From Lobosporangium transversale (lineage: Eukaryota; Mortierellomycota; Mortierellomycetes; Mortierellales; Mortierellaceae), in the NCBI RefSeq assembly GCF_002105155.1, contig NW_019028980.1, positions 1,302,001 through 1,366,000 on the forward strand: a stretch of DNA of 64,000 bases, given 5' to 3'. Each line of letters starts with the position of its first letter. The stretch's first letter is position 1. This document shows, one piece after another, positions 1 through 10,094 of the stretch. The notes under the pieces are model-generated. The model was given only the letters and a program-made list of their open reading frames with translations, searched no databases and was not told the DNA's origin. The position numbers and the translations under genes were made by a program.

Positions 1-706
1 TGCGTCGGCACGTCCAATGAGGTTTTCTATTATAGTGATCATTGGACGGAGACGACCACAGGACCAAGTATATAGCATCCCGATTGCTTGATCATTAAAA
101 TGGCCTCTCAGCTTTGATGCAGAGCTTGAGGAACCTTGTTTCTCCAAATATCGTACAAGTGTCTTGAAGTATGTCCGGACTTTTGCTTGATTATCCCATC
201 TAGGAAACGATACTGCACTCTTGAACCTCGAGTCATCGAGAACTTCTCGATATTCCTTGAAGCTTTGCCAGTTCTCTTAATCCAAGCAGGATCATAAATA
301 CAAAAGCCTATCCCGCAAGGAACTATGCAGATTTGTAGTAAATTCTCTGATAAACCCTCCAATCCATGAAAGAATGCTGATAATATTGGTCGCTTAGTGT
401 TGTCGTTATTAATAAACTGGTATTTAGCCTCCCCTCCCCATATCCTGCGTCTCGTTCAAAATAACCAAAAACATAGAGTTGCCTTGATGCCGCTCCGAAA
501 GGACCCTGATTAGATTGTCGAACCAATCTTGCAGGAGCTTGTCAAGGCAATTAAAGCCAACTCCACCAAGTAATTCTGCTACTTTTGTGAAGAGCGCTAG
601 GAATAAATCTGTCCTGGATGGAACCGAGTTTCCTCAATGAACTTCTCCAAGGACCTGTGGACACACTTGCAATAGCATCCATTGGCTAGGCGTCATTCTA
701 CCTTCG
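1..706 (-). pseudogene. Decayed Crinkler-type NTPase fragment, runs off the left edge
   Basis: Minus-strand translation gives a continuous protein-like signal only if the frame is changed several times. About 706-640 reads TPSQWMLLQVCPQ; about 600-480 reads DNLIRVLSERHQGN followed by FLVILNETQD, a Walker-B-like segment; about 375-240 reads ENLLQICIVPCGIGFCIYD; about 258-1 reads FNDQAIGMLYTWSCGRLRP and stays open to the window edge. The blocks resemble the C-terminal NTPase of fungal Crinkler proteins, and the TPxQWxLLQVCP and GRxRP phrases are what I recognise. Frame shifts near 250 and 365, an in-frame stop near 425 and another break near 630 make an intact product unlikely. It lies on the same strand as, and downstream of, the intact CRN gene, so it may be a tandem relative. 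Family assignment is from memory of the family and is moderate; the broken state is seen directly. Confidence 0.5.
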
Positions 707-1705
707 GACAAGTAAAAAGGGTAAATTGATGAGCATCAAATATAAAACATAAAGGCACTTTTGCTTACGTTCTTCAAGGGGTATACGAAAACCAAACTGC
801 GATTAACCGCCTATGAACGCAAGACACAGAACATTTGGTGAGATTATAAACAAGCGTGGATATCCCAGACATCAAGGACCTTTTCCTCCTAATCTCCCAT
901 CCGTCTAGCATGGCTCCCAAGGTAATTGATGTGAGAGGGATGATTCTGGCGAGATTGATGCCCTCAACAGCATGTAGCATTAATATACCGAGAACTATGA
1001 ATATATTGACGACACAATCTAATATTGTATCACATTTTACCGGTCAAGCGCGTGGCAGCCTTGGCCACATTCTTGATGTTTTTTTATTCCATGTCCCTGG
1101 ACGCCTAGAGATTCAGACGCACCGTCTTCACATACTGACACTGAATTGGCCGAACATACAACAAATATGATCTCATTGATCACAGGTTGCCATCCCGTGC
1201 ACGCACCATGGGGCTAAAACGACATTTATGTCTTTAGAGCGGAGCTGTCATCCTAGCTCCTGGTTAAACGTTCTGGCGCCCTGGATGATGATAATTGATA
1301 GGCCTTCCGCAAGTGGCAAGCATCCAGATGACAAAGCATATGAGAAAGGATAATTTCCTATGCCAGCTGTCCTGGTGATAATAATATGGTTTTGGGTCTC
1401 ATCATCAGACTCTCACTGGGTTCTCCACAGGATTCTTCATCTCTATCCGTTTTTACAAAACTCTTTGATAATAGTATCACAAAATCCTGCACACAAGATC
1501 GCATAATGACACAGCTTTATAAAGTTCTAAATGCCCCAGTAGAAGGCAGGACGGATTAAACCGCTCTATCTATTCGTCTAAAAGGTAAGTGGATGATGAT
1601 GGCTTCATTCATAAAGAATGAGCCATTGTAAAAAAATTCTCAAGGAACGGGTATAATGCTTTTTTTAAAAAAGACAAAATTTCATCCACTTGATTGGTAT
1701 TCGAT
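707..1705. other. No recognisable gene between the CRN fragment and the CRN gene
   Basis: About 1 kb in which no frame on either strand gives a convincing protein or RNA. The longest frame (856-1170, plus) has no recognisable domain and mixed composition. A GTAAGC at about 769 on the minus strand could be a donor site of the decayed gene to its left, but no exon could be joined. An A/T-rich stretch just below 1706 is the 3' flank of the CRN gene. Confidence 0.5.
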
Positions 1706-4159
1706 TTAATTCTTCAGATTCGTACCGGCTGATCCTCCTGAATATGCAGCTTCGGTGTCGATTTTTATAACACGCTGTCTCACATCTTTTACGCATTCAG
1801 GTGTTTTCTCGGCAATCCAACCTTCGAGGGTACGAAACTTCTGAACTTTAAAATCGTCATATACGTTTCCTGGCACCGCAAAATAGAGGAAAATGGTATC
1901 GTCACTTCCCTTCGACATTGATTGGTCTCCCTTCGACTTTGATCGGTGTCCCTTCAAGCAGGGTCCAGTAATACAATCAATTATCTCCTTGAATGGTGCT
2001 TGCTTGATTGAATGCTTCCCTGCTACTGTGACTTGAAATAGCTTGTTGGGTCCCAATGCAAAATCAATGCACGGAAATTTAGAATGTGCTGGTACAAACA
2101 ACTTGTCAGCTGCTTGAGTGAGCCCTGATAATTCCTCTGGAGTCCGGAAAAACACCACTTCTGGATTTGCTGGAAAATCAAGAAATCCTGTTTCGCCTGA
2201 CTGGAGATCCCTAAAGGGAAATCTAATATCACCACGTCGAAATAAGTGATGAGCATAGATTTCAAACACCGGGCCTTTAGCTATATCCTCTCCGCCTTTG
2301 ACAAGTTTCGCCAATACATCGACCCAAGTGTTATCTTTTATTTTGTCCATAATCTGTGATTCGACCCAACGAGATGCCCACACCAGGTAGAAGTCGAGAT
2401 GGTCAGAAGTGGGGACTCTATGGAGTAAACGACCACTAAATGCACTCGCATCTTTTCCTTGTGCAAAGAGGCTTACAAGATCTGCTGGCTTCTCGAGTGT
2501 GTCAATGGCCGCCTTGACGCGGGAAAACGCACTTTTTCTAGCTTCCTTAATATTTTCTTGATCCATGGATAGTGAAAAGGCTGGGGCCTGTAGGACCTGT
2601 CTTGGTACTCCCCCCAACTTGTAAAAAAGCTCCTCCAAAAATTCTTCATCCACTAGATGATAATACTCTACATTGGCTCTACATTCTTTAAGCTCGTCCA
2701 AACTCCAGAGTGACATGTGATAGTAGCTAAAGCGTGCAGTTTCCTTGGCGAATTCACCGTACTGCTCATTGAGAGTTTTTGGTGATGCCGCAAATATCGT
2801 CCTGGCTTGATCTGGTAGAGGGTTCTCACTACTATCAACTAAGTACCACGTTTCAGGTCGAGCAAGGAAATCTTCGAACATCGTTGTATTCCCTTTACGT
2901 TGGCAAGTTGTTCCTCCATAAACATAACATCTGTCATGCTGCTTATCTTGGAAAATAATAATCGGTGGATTTTCCTCATCGTGTTCGGCAAGGAGGCGGA
3001 TGGCAAAATAGACCAAAAAGGCTGACTTCCCAATTCCAGGTGTTCCAGTGACAAAGAGTCGGTTCAAACCAGTTTCATGAGGGGTACTTAACCTGGATGT
3101 AATATGGTCATAAAGCTTTTCATATTCTTCTCTGATATAAAGATGCCTTGTTTTAGCAATAGGGAAGACACGACCCTCAGGGGCAGTCAATATTTTGGAA
3201 CCCTTGATACCACCAGAATTTCGGAGCTCGCAAGCCACGCTAACAATGCTGTAGTAAATACTATCTCCTGATAACTCCTCCCCCATGTACGAAAGCACCT
3301 TGACCCTCTCTTTCGAGTTGAGAGGCGAGAGGACAGGGCTACCATTCACTATCCCTTTCGTTACAAGCCCCGCTTCTGTAATCGCATCCCTAAGAGCACC
3401 TCTGCTACTTATACTTGGACGAGCTTTTTTAGAGGGTGACTCTGATAAAGGAGATAGAGTGATCAAAGTCAATATTTTTGATTTATTGCACTGCACATCA
3501 CTCTAAAATTGATCAATAACCAGCTTCTCGGCCAAAAGCACTCACCAGAATCTTCATCTTGTTTTCTTTTCTGAGCTAAGTATCAAAAGCGAATAATGAG
3601 AAAGAACGTTGAGTTATCAAGACACAAACCAAATGGTGATATCATGCACATGGCCGTTTAAGATATAAACCAAGCTTCATCAACTGGAAATATCAACAAT
3701 CAGTCCATCAAGAGCCAAAGATATACCTCGCTGTGGTGGCTTGACAAAAACATGGATAGTTTCCTCTGGAAGTTCGGAAATAAATATGTCCCCAAGCTTC
3801 CTTGACGCGACTGTAAGAGCCTCTTTTGACTCGATTTCTGACTCAACGACGATCTTGCCTTTGTCAGGGATGGAGACCCTGTAGAGAGTTAGCTTCTCTG
3901 GTGGGATATCACCAAACCTAGCAGGCGAATAGATGATTTGCTTGAGTTCATCGACTGAACAATTGGAAAGAATCTTTACAGAAAAAGAAGTTGCTTCTCC
4001 ATCAACAATACAATAAATCTGTAGGCTGGTTGGTTCGGGGATTTTAGGGTCATTGGTGCTTGAAGACTCTTCCTTCGCTTCCCCTTTTCTTTCTTCTTTC
4101 CTTTCATACGGTTTAGTTCGAGGTGATAGGCATCGTGGTGATGTTCTGTCGCTTCCCAT
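1706..4159 (-). CDS. Crinkler (CRN) effector-like protein: ubiquitin-like header + P-loop NTPase + PD-(D/E)XK nuclease-like domain, 732 aa
   Basis: Three exons join in frame: 4159-3727, 3575-3546 and 3441-1706 (433+30+1736 nt, 733 codons). Introns start GTATAT and GTGAGT, end TTAG and TCAG, and both are phase 1. Exon 1 codes for the CRN header: YCIVDGEATSFSVKIL and LKQIIYSPARFGDIPPEKL match the fungal LFLAK-type, ubiquitin-like N-terminus, and it closes with HVFVKPP, the counterpart of the oomycete HVLVxxP junction. Exon 2 adds a basic KRKQDED. Exon 3 holds Walker A GTPGIGKS (about 287-294), Walker-B-like YLVD (about 354-357), and a PD-(D/E)XK-like set: E548 in FEIYAH, D614 in CIDFA, Q624 in QVTVAGK, K630. 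In this family NTPase plus nuclease-like C-termini are known; a role in the nucleus of a host or competitor is inferred. No classical signal peptide is evident. ATG 4159 is chosen because it aligns with MGSG of the second CRN copy. No lesion was found. Confidence 0.87.
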
Positions 4160-4726
4160 TGTGATTTCAAAAACAAGGGTGTAAATGGACGGAGGACAGA
4201 AAATAGGGAAAGGTTGATAAAAATGCCAAAGGATGATAATTCAGTAGCAGGATGGTTCAAAATTGTCTAGAGATGAAGTTGAGGGAGGAAAAGAAAAAAA
4301 GAAAAAAAAAAGGAAAGGAAAGGAAAGGAAAGGAAAGGAAAGGCAATGAATGAAGGCTTGGAATAAATAAAAGAGCAAAATTGATGGGAGCAAAACTGGG
4401 GGGAAATAAGAAAAAAGTGAAAAGAGGATAAAGGAAGAAAAGGAAGAGGAGAGTGCAAAAATGAAGTGAAGCAAGTTAAAGAAAGGAGCGACAATTGATA
4501 AATCTGTTCCTTTATTTCAAGGTTGGGCTATGCTGTGTGTGTCTGTGAGAAATTTTTTTTTCTTGTTGCACAAGACGCCATGCGATTAAAGATTGAATTG
4601 GCCCCCAAGTGTGACGTAACATGTATTATTTAAATACACAAACACTATTCGTCTCTTTAACTCTCTTGTTTTCACCACACAATCGAAAGTGTGCACATCC
4701 ACTCTTCACCTTACATTCATCCCACT
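4160..4726. promoter_or_regulatory. Shared divergent promoter region of the CRN gene and its partner
   Basis: This 567-bp spacer separates the CRN start (4159, minus) from the partner ATG (4727, plus), so one region serves both. It holds purine-rich sequence with AAAGG repeats at about 4309-4345, and TATTTAAATA about 100 bp before the partner ATG, which could be its TATA region. The same spacer, about 490 bp, is found at 47375-47864 with clear nucleotide similarity. Conservation between loci suggests it was duplicated as a unit with exon 1. Promoter activity is inferred. Confidence 0.55.
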
Positions 4727-5234
4727 ATGAACATGTCTAATACCTCATTCCAAGAACAAGAAGCTGTTACTGATGCTCCTATCAATGATGTTCTCGCCAT
4801 CAATCAAATTGAAAAGATATTGATCGGTGGATTTGAAGATATTCTAAGTGTTCAAACACGAATAATATATATATAATAATAATTTTCTGTATCAATGCTT
4901 TCCTTGATGATATCAAAGCAATAATTATGCTTTAGAGAAAAGCCCTTGACGCGTCAAACTCTGGGAAGGATAGAGAGGATGACAGTGAAGAAAGAGAAGG
5001 ATAATGATCAAGTAGATATCCTGGCTGGCCATGAATTTGAATTCGAGGTAAGTGTTGCATTTATATTATAAAGTCTAGTTCATTGCTTGAGAGCATATAA
5101 TAAAGAAAAAGCTGGACATTTGTACGTTAACTCTAGTCTTTGAAGACGCGCGTATTGAGAATGGACTTAATAATATTGTTGTTGTTCAAGCCGCAAAGCA
5201 CTATAAAGTTGATCCTGAATCCAGAGATCTGAGC
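4727..5234 (+). pseudogene. Divergent partner gene of CRN, truncated by transposon insertion
   Basis: The first exon, 4727-4843, codes for MNMSNTSFQEQEAVTDAP and continues to GGFEDI, ending at CTAAGT. The same position in the second copy of this locus (near 47919) reads GTAAGT, a proper donor site. A second exon, about 4936-5047 (after TTTAG, before GTAAGT), reads KEKDNDQVDILAGHEFEFE. A third starts at about 5112 after AAAAAG and reads VFEDARIENGLNNIVVVQAA before running into the terminal repeat of the hAT-like element at 5235. Exons 1 and 2 do not join in the longest frame, so either the model is off or the frame is broken. Nothing downstream of the transposon continues it. I do not recognise the family; what is visible is acidic and polar with no membrane segment. 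Its association with a CRN gene is seen twice in this window. Confidence 0.55.
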
Positions 5235-5990
5235 CTGAAGAGAAAGGGCGTGATGTTTTGGTTTCCAGCACGTGCTGGAAGAAAACGAGCACAAACCTAT
5301 TGCCCATACAGCACAAGCTGATTGCCCATACAGCACAAGCTGATTGCCCATACAGCACAAGCTGATTGCCCATACAGCACAAGCTGATTGCCCAAACAGC
5401 GCGAACCTGTTCTGAAACAGCATGAACCTGTTGTGAAACAGCATGAACCTGTTCTGAAACAGCACAAACCTTTTCTAAAACAGCGCGAACCTGTTCTGAA
5501 AACAGCACAAACCTATTGCACAAACAGCGCCAACCTGAAGAAAAAGCATACAGGCTTAAAAAAATCCACAATCATTTGCATGCATAACAGGCTTCTTCTC
5601 TTTTCGCACTACCATTACCATTGCCATTACCATTACCATTGCCATTACCATTACCATTGCCATTGTCATTCTCATTCTCATTCAATTCTCAGAGAACCTT
5701 CTGCATCATCCCTATAAACACGCTTAATACCACGAACAGTTGACAGATTAACTTTATTTGTCTGATCTTGTCTCACAAAGCGGCCATGTACTTTAATAAT
5801 TCAGTAAATGCTCGGCATCTCTGCCTCTGCTTTCTCTTTATTACTAATGTTGACTATATATAGTCAAAGCCAACTTCTACTTCCATAGCTAGGCTTCTAT
5901 ATCTCTATATCTCAAAGATCTTAAAGACCAATAATCATCGTCTGTGACGCCAAGTAACACTGATACAATTGTACTAGATTCTTCTCTTGC
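5235..5990 (+). repeat. Left terminal inverted repeat of the hAT-like element
   Basis: 756 bp, reverse-complementary to 10095-10850. In the parts compared base by base only one difference was seen (tacaaTtgt here, tacaaCcgt-type base in the other arm, near 5970). From the outer end inward it holds an 18-bp perfect palindrome around CAGCACGTGCTG (5263-5280), about five copies of a 22-bp unit containing GCACAAGCTGATTGCCCATA (about 5300-5395), several 21-bp units containing GAACCTGTTCTGAAACAGCA (about 5402-5510), and a hexamer tract of CCATTA/CCATTG (about 5610-5665). Such subterminal repeats are typical transposase-binding regions; that role is inferred. Confidence 0.88.
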
Positions 5991-6235
5991 AACAGCCTTC
6001 GCAAAGAGACAAAGGGAACAATCTTTAAATATGTTGAGCCCATTTACTCAATCCACATAAAACAGTTTGTTCCCCTCGTGGAGGAGAGAACCCTCGATAT
6101 ACGATAAAACTTTTTTTGTCCATATTCCTGTTTTGTTTAATAAAGTTTTTTCTGTTCTCATGCTCCCACTTTCCATTCCTCTTCCTGAATCAGTCTGCCT
6201 GACCTTGAAACGCAATTCCTTTTTTTTATTCAACG

Positions 6236-9200
6236 ATGAATGATAAGAGTGAGAATTTCTTGTTTGACAAAGAGCATGGCGAAGAGTATGGCGAAGAGTA
6301 TGACGAAGAGTATGACGAAGAGTATGGCGAAGAAAATAACGACGACTTTGATGAATATCACTCATTCAACCAGGAAGTCAGAAAATCTAGACGAAGACCC
6401 TACTTTCAACGAGAATAGGTGCGAATTCGAGACTGACGATGATTACAGCGGGTTTTCTGGAAGGCGATCGCCTGTAAGTCTATACCTTTGACTCTTAGTT
6501 GCTAGTTAATACTTGATATCCCTTGCTTCGAGCCTTTTTACTGACTTCTTCCGTACGCGTCAATGCTTCTGTAGTCAGAGAGCCTCATCGACCGACGCGC
6601 CCAGCGGCAAGCGCAGGCGAAGTGTGATATATGGCGTCGTGGTCAGGACAGACACGAACAAGAGCAAGTTGATGTTTACCAAAGCAACGATATTGACCAT
6701 TCTGGCGGAGAATACAATGTCTTGGGCGTGAAGACGCGCGAAGGGCGTTCAAGGTCTATGTTCGAGGAAGTGCAAACACGCCAGTTGCCCCAAGTGACTT
6801 CAAGAAGCGAAGCCAGCGTCGCCGCCAGTAGCATCAGGTCTGCCCAAGCCAAACGAGGATATCCTAAGACTCCTTCTCCTCCAACAAATCAGGGACTGCC
6901 TATTCAACCTGCCAGACCTAGGTCATTCCTACGTTCAATCTCAGCATCCCATGTTCTTGGCTCACCCTCTACATCCACATTATGCGCTCCGCGACAATCC
7001 CCACTACCACCGCTACAAAGGGCCGAGAGCTTTCATTATTATCGCAGTCCACAGCCTAGGTCTTATCTCCTCAGTTACTTCATCGTACTCTGGACGGCAT
7101 AGAGATATGCATGGCGTTCAGCCCAAGTCGCCCATCTCCCTGCACCAGACCTCTCGGGCATCTTCATCGTCCTCCTCTTTTCGTGGACTTCCTCAGATCT
7201 CACGAGATTTAGCCTATCCTTTATCTTTTGACAACCCATAAGCAACCCTGCTTGCAGCTGAAGCTGAAGCTTTGGAGCAGCGTCGACCTAACCTACGTAC
7301 CAGTCATGGAGCATCGGAGACATGGTACACGCTATATGAATCGCTTGAACTTGGCGTTTTACCTTCGCCCGAACGGTGCGACGACGCGCCCGCCTCACAA
7401 AAGCCTTTGGCACAAGTCCCAATACATAAGTCCATACGCAAGTCTAGTATCCTTGGACATTTCTATAATACAGATGCATCTGGCTTCTTCGAATGCCAGG
7501 TTAAGAACAGTCTCGGGGTAAAGTGTGGCATAAAGTACAAGAAGTTAGGGGCGGCAGATCACGAAAAAACCATCTCCTCAAAAACCACTCCACAATATAT
7601 GAAGCTGTGCAGGAATTTCGCCTCTATCAAGGCATGGTCCAGAATGTCAAGTCGTCGAAAGATCAAGATGATGATGATGATGAGCCCCCTAGACCACAGG
7701 GGAACTTCGAAGTGGCTAGAGAGGGATTTGTTCTTACGACTATGAAGAGGCCACTTCCGTATGAACAACAGTTCTTCGAGAAATTACTTTTAAGGCTTAT
7801 CGCCGACAACGGAGCGACCTTCAAAATAATTGGCTCGGATTCTTTCAAGGCAATATGTTTGCAACTTAATGCATTATACGTAATTCCAAGCACAGACGCT
7901 ATCCAATCAAACATGGATTTAAGTGTAATGCATATGTGGAGGCAAATCGAGATACATCACTGATCGTAAAATTCAAGGCGCAATCACAGCGGATAGTTGG
8001 ACAAGCGGTGATCAAAGGAAGTTCTTTGGAGTAACATTTCACTTTCTAACACATGACTTTCAGCCGGCTTCAGTTGTGATTGGCATGGAACGAGTCCAAG
8101 GCCCTCAATCGGCAGAAGTCCTATTGGAAAAGCTTGGTAAGAATATCATAGCTTTAGCTCTGTCGGTTTACTGCCTGTTTGAGACCTATGTAAATAACAC
8201 TTTTAATCCTGGAATTTGTTCTATAGAACGTGTAGTCGCAAGATGGAATTTGGAAGGGCATTTGATCTGTGCAACAACGGATCAAGGGTCGAACATAAAA
8301 AGAGCCATACAGCTTTATAATCTAAAGAAGAGTATTACCTGGCTTCCCTGTTTTTCCCATGTAATACAGCTGTGTATCAATAAGGCATTGGAACGAAGTT
8401 CTGGAGCTAAGGCGGTGATGGAAAAATGCCAAAAGATCTCAACCTTCTTCAGAAGCTCCAGTCTTGCTATGGATCTGCTTAACAATCAGCGTAGCAAAAG
8501 TAACAAAAAATTGGTCAAACTGCTTACAACGAATGTCACGCGATGGAACTCAAAATTCAACATGGCAGCAAGGGTGCTTGAAGTTTCAGAAGCAATTACA
8601 GCGGTCTATCAATTAATGAGGGCAGGATCCAAAGACGAAAAGCTCAAGGCTGCGGAGCTCGGGCGGCACCTCCTTGTCGAGGGAGAGATCGAGACCCTGC
8701 AGGAGATTATCACGCTCTTGGAGCCGGCTGCCAAGCTTACACACTGGGCAGGCGCACATGATAACCCGACCATTTCGCAAATCTATTTGAGGGTCTACAC
8801 CATGCTCCCGGCGCTTACAACATTCCGAACGGAAGAGACGAGAGAGTTATGGCAAAGCCTGGACGAACAGATCAAAAAATCGTGGCCTCTCCAGGACATT
8901 CCAGATACCGTGCTCATTTCTATATTCCTGAACCCTGCTTGCGCAGCACTCGATATCTTAAAGGATACGATGCATGCTAGTGGGGAAAGTCTGTTTATAA
9001 AAGCAAAAAAACTCTGCAGCGAAGCCTTTAAGATATTCAAAGAGAATAATACAGTGACAAAAAATCCATTGCAAACGAGTGATTATCAGATACTCTACTT
9101 CTCTTCGAATTTTGCGGTAGAGCTCTACGCTTCATCGGTACGCTTGCCGGACTACAATCACGATCGCTTTAAAGATAAGCCTCAGGACTATTGGAGGCCA

Positions 9201-9416
9201 TATGGCATCGATGAAAATATCTCAGTTGAGGAACTTGCCCACTTCGCGCGCTCGTACCTCTGTATCCAGTCCACATCAACTGAGTCTGAGCGTTTGTTCA
9301 GTAAGGCAGGGCTAGTCCTCTCTCCACTTAGGACCAACCTCAGTGATCGAAATGTGCGCAACATCATTTTTAGTCACAGCTTTGAGAAGATTCGGACTTT
9401 GTTAGACTTACAATGA
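6236..9416 (+). pseudogene. hAT-family transposase, interrupted reading frame
   Basis: ATG at 6236 opens an acidic N-terminus. A GTAAGT donor at 6474 and a TGTAG acceptor at 6574 join in phase 0 to an exon reading RRAQRQAQAKCDIWRRGQ. At about 7450-7610 there is a BED-type zinc finger (HF..., FFECQV, CGIKYKKLG, then HLLKNHSTIYEAV). Next comes the RNase-H-like core with first acidic residue in ITADSWTSG (about 8000), second in TTDQGSN (about 8277), and the CxxH helix LPCFSHVIQL. The C-terminus is a clear hAT dimerisation domain (STESERLFSKAG, ending near 9416). Lesions visible on the coding strand are a frame change near 6375, another near 7070, TAA at 7239-7241, a one-base loss in an A-run near 7566, and a shift near 7930. 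The product would be inactive as read. Together these identify the element as hAT with good certainty. Confidence 0.85.
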
Positions 9417-10094
9417 AATAAATTAAGCGTTTTTATCTACACTGCGCGTCAACAGTGTTGTATTTTGTCCACTACTTGTGAAAGTAGTATAAAGTGATTG
9501 GCAATATTAAGTTTTAGCTTTATTCTGAAAGATGCGTCTATATTTTGGACTCCATCAATGAAACTCGCTATATTTTAATGCTCAGACGGAGGCCCAGGCC
9601 GTTGTGATGACATAAGGACATCTTCCTTTGACTTTGCAGCTTTTTTTCTGATTACTCATCGTAATGTGGTAATTCTTCATCTATTAATTCTCGAAGCTAA
9701 TATCTAGAGGATTTACAAACCACTCATCAATTTCAAAGAATGTATTGATCAAGCAGATGTCGGGCGCGTTTCACCCCTTTCTTTATGAGAGCGTTCTTGA
9801 GAGAAGACAAGTCAACTAATAGGACATTGGATAGGCCAGAGAGCAACTTTAACATGGCATTATGTTTAAATTTTACTTTGATATCCCGATGAGAATATGC
9901 TGTATCGCCATGCCGGTTGAAGAAATAAATGATAAAAAGCTTTTTCTCATACCATTTTTAATGACTTACACTTAACATCTGCCTCAAGAATAAAGTATAT
10001 ATTCCACGGAGTGACAACCATGGCGCCTGAGGGATAGGGACTTCAGCATTGCTAAGCCAGGGCAAGACTTCTTTTACTAAGCCCAAAAAGAGTG
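9417..10094. other. Transposon interior downstream of the transposase
   Basis: This 678-bp stretch between the transposase stop and the right TIR has no recognisable frame or RNA. It is presumably the 3' untranslated part of the transposase unit plus subterminal sequence. Confidence 0.5.

Noticed and set aside
3442-3545. Acceptor at 3503 (TTTTAG) as start of CRN exon 3
   Set aside because: Joining there puts a stop right after the junction; the acceptor before 3441 (TCAG) restores phase and matches the phase of the second CRN gene.
5300-5400. Regular 22-bp repeats that could suggest a CRISPR array
   Set aside because: Units are directly adjacent without spacers and belong to a eukaryotic transposon end.
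5388-5717. 109-codon frame in the left TIR, identical in the right TIR (10368-10697), and the antisense Val/Ser-rich frames
   Set aside because: Translation of tandem repeats; identity reflects the inverted repeat, not protein conservation.
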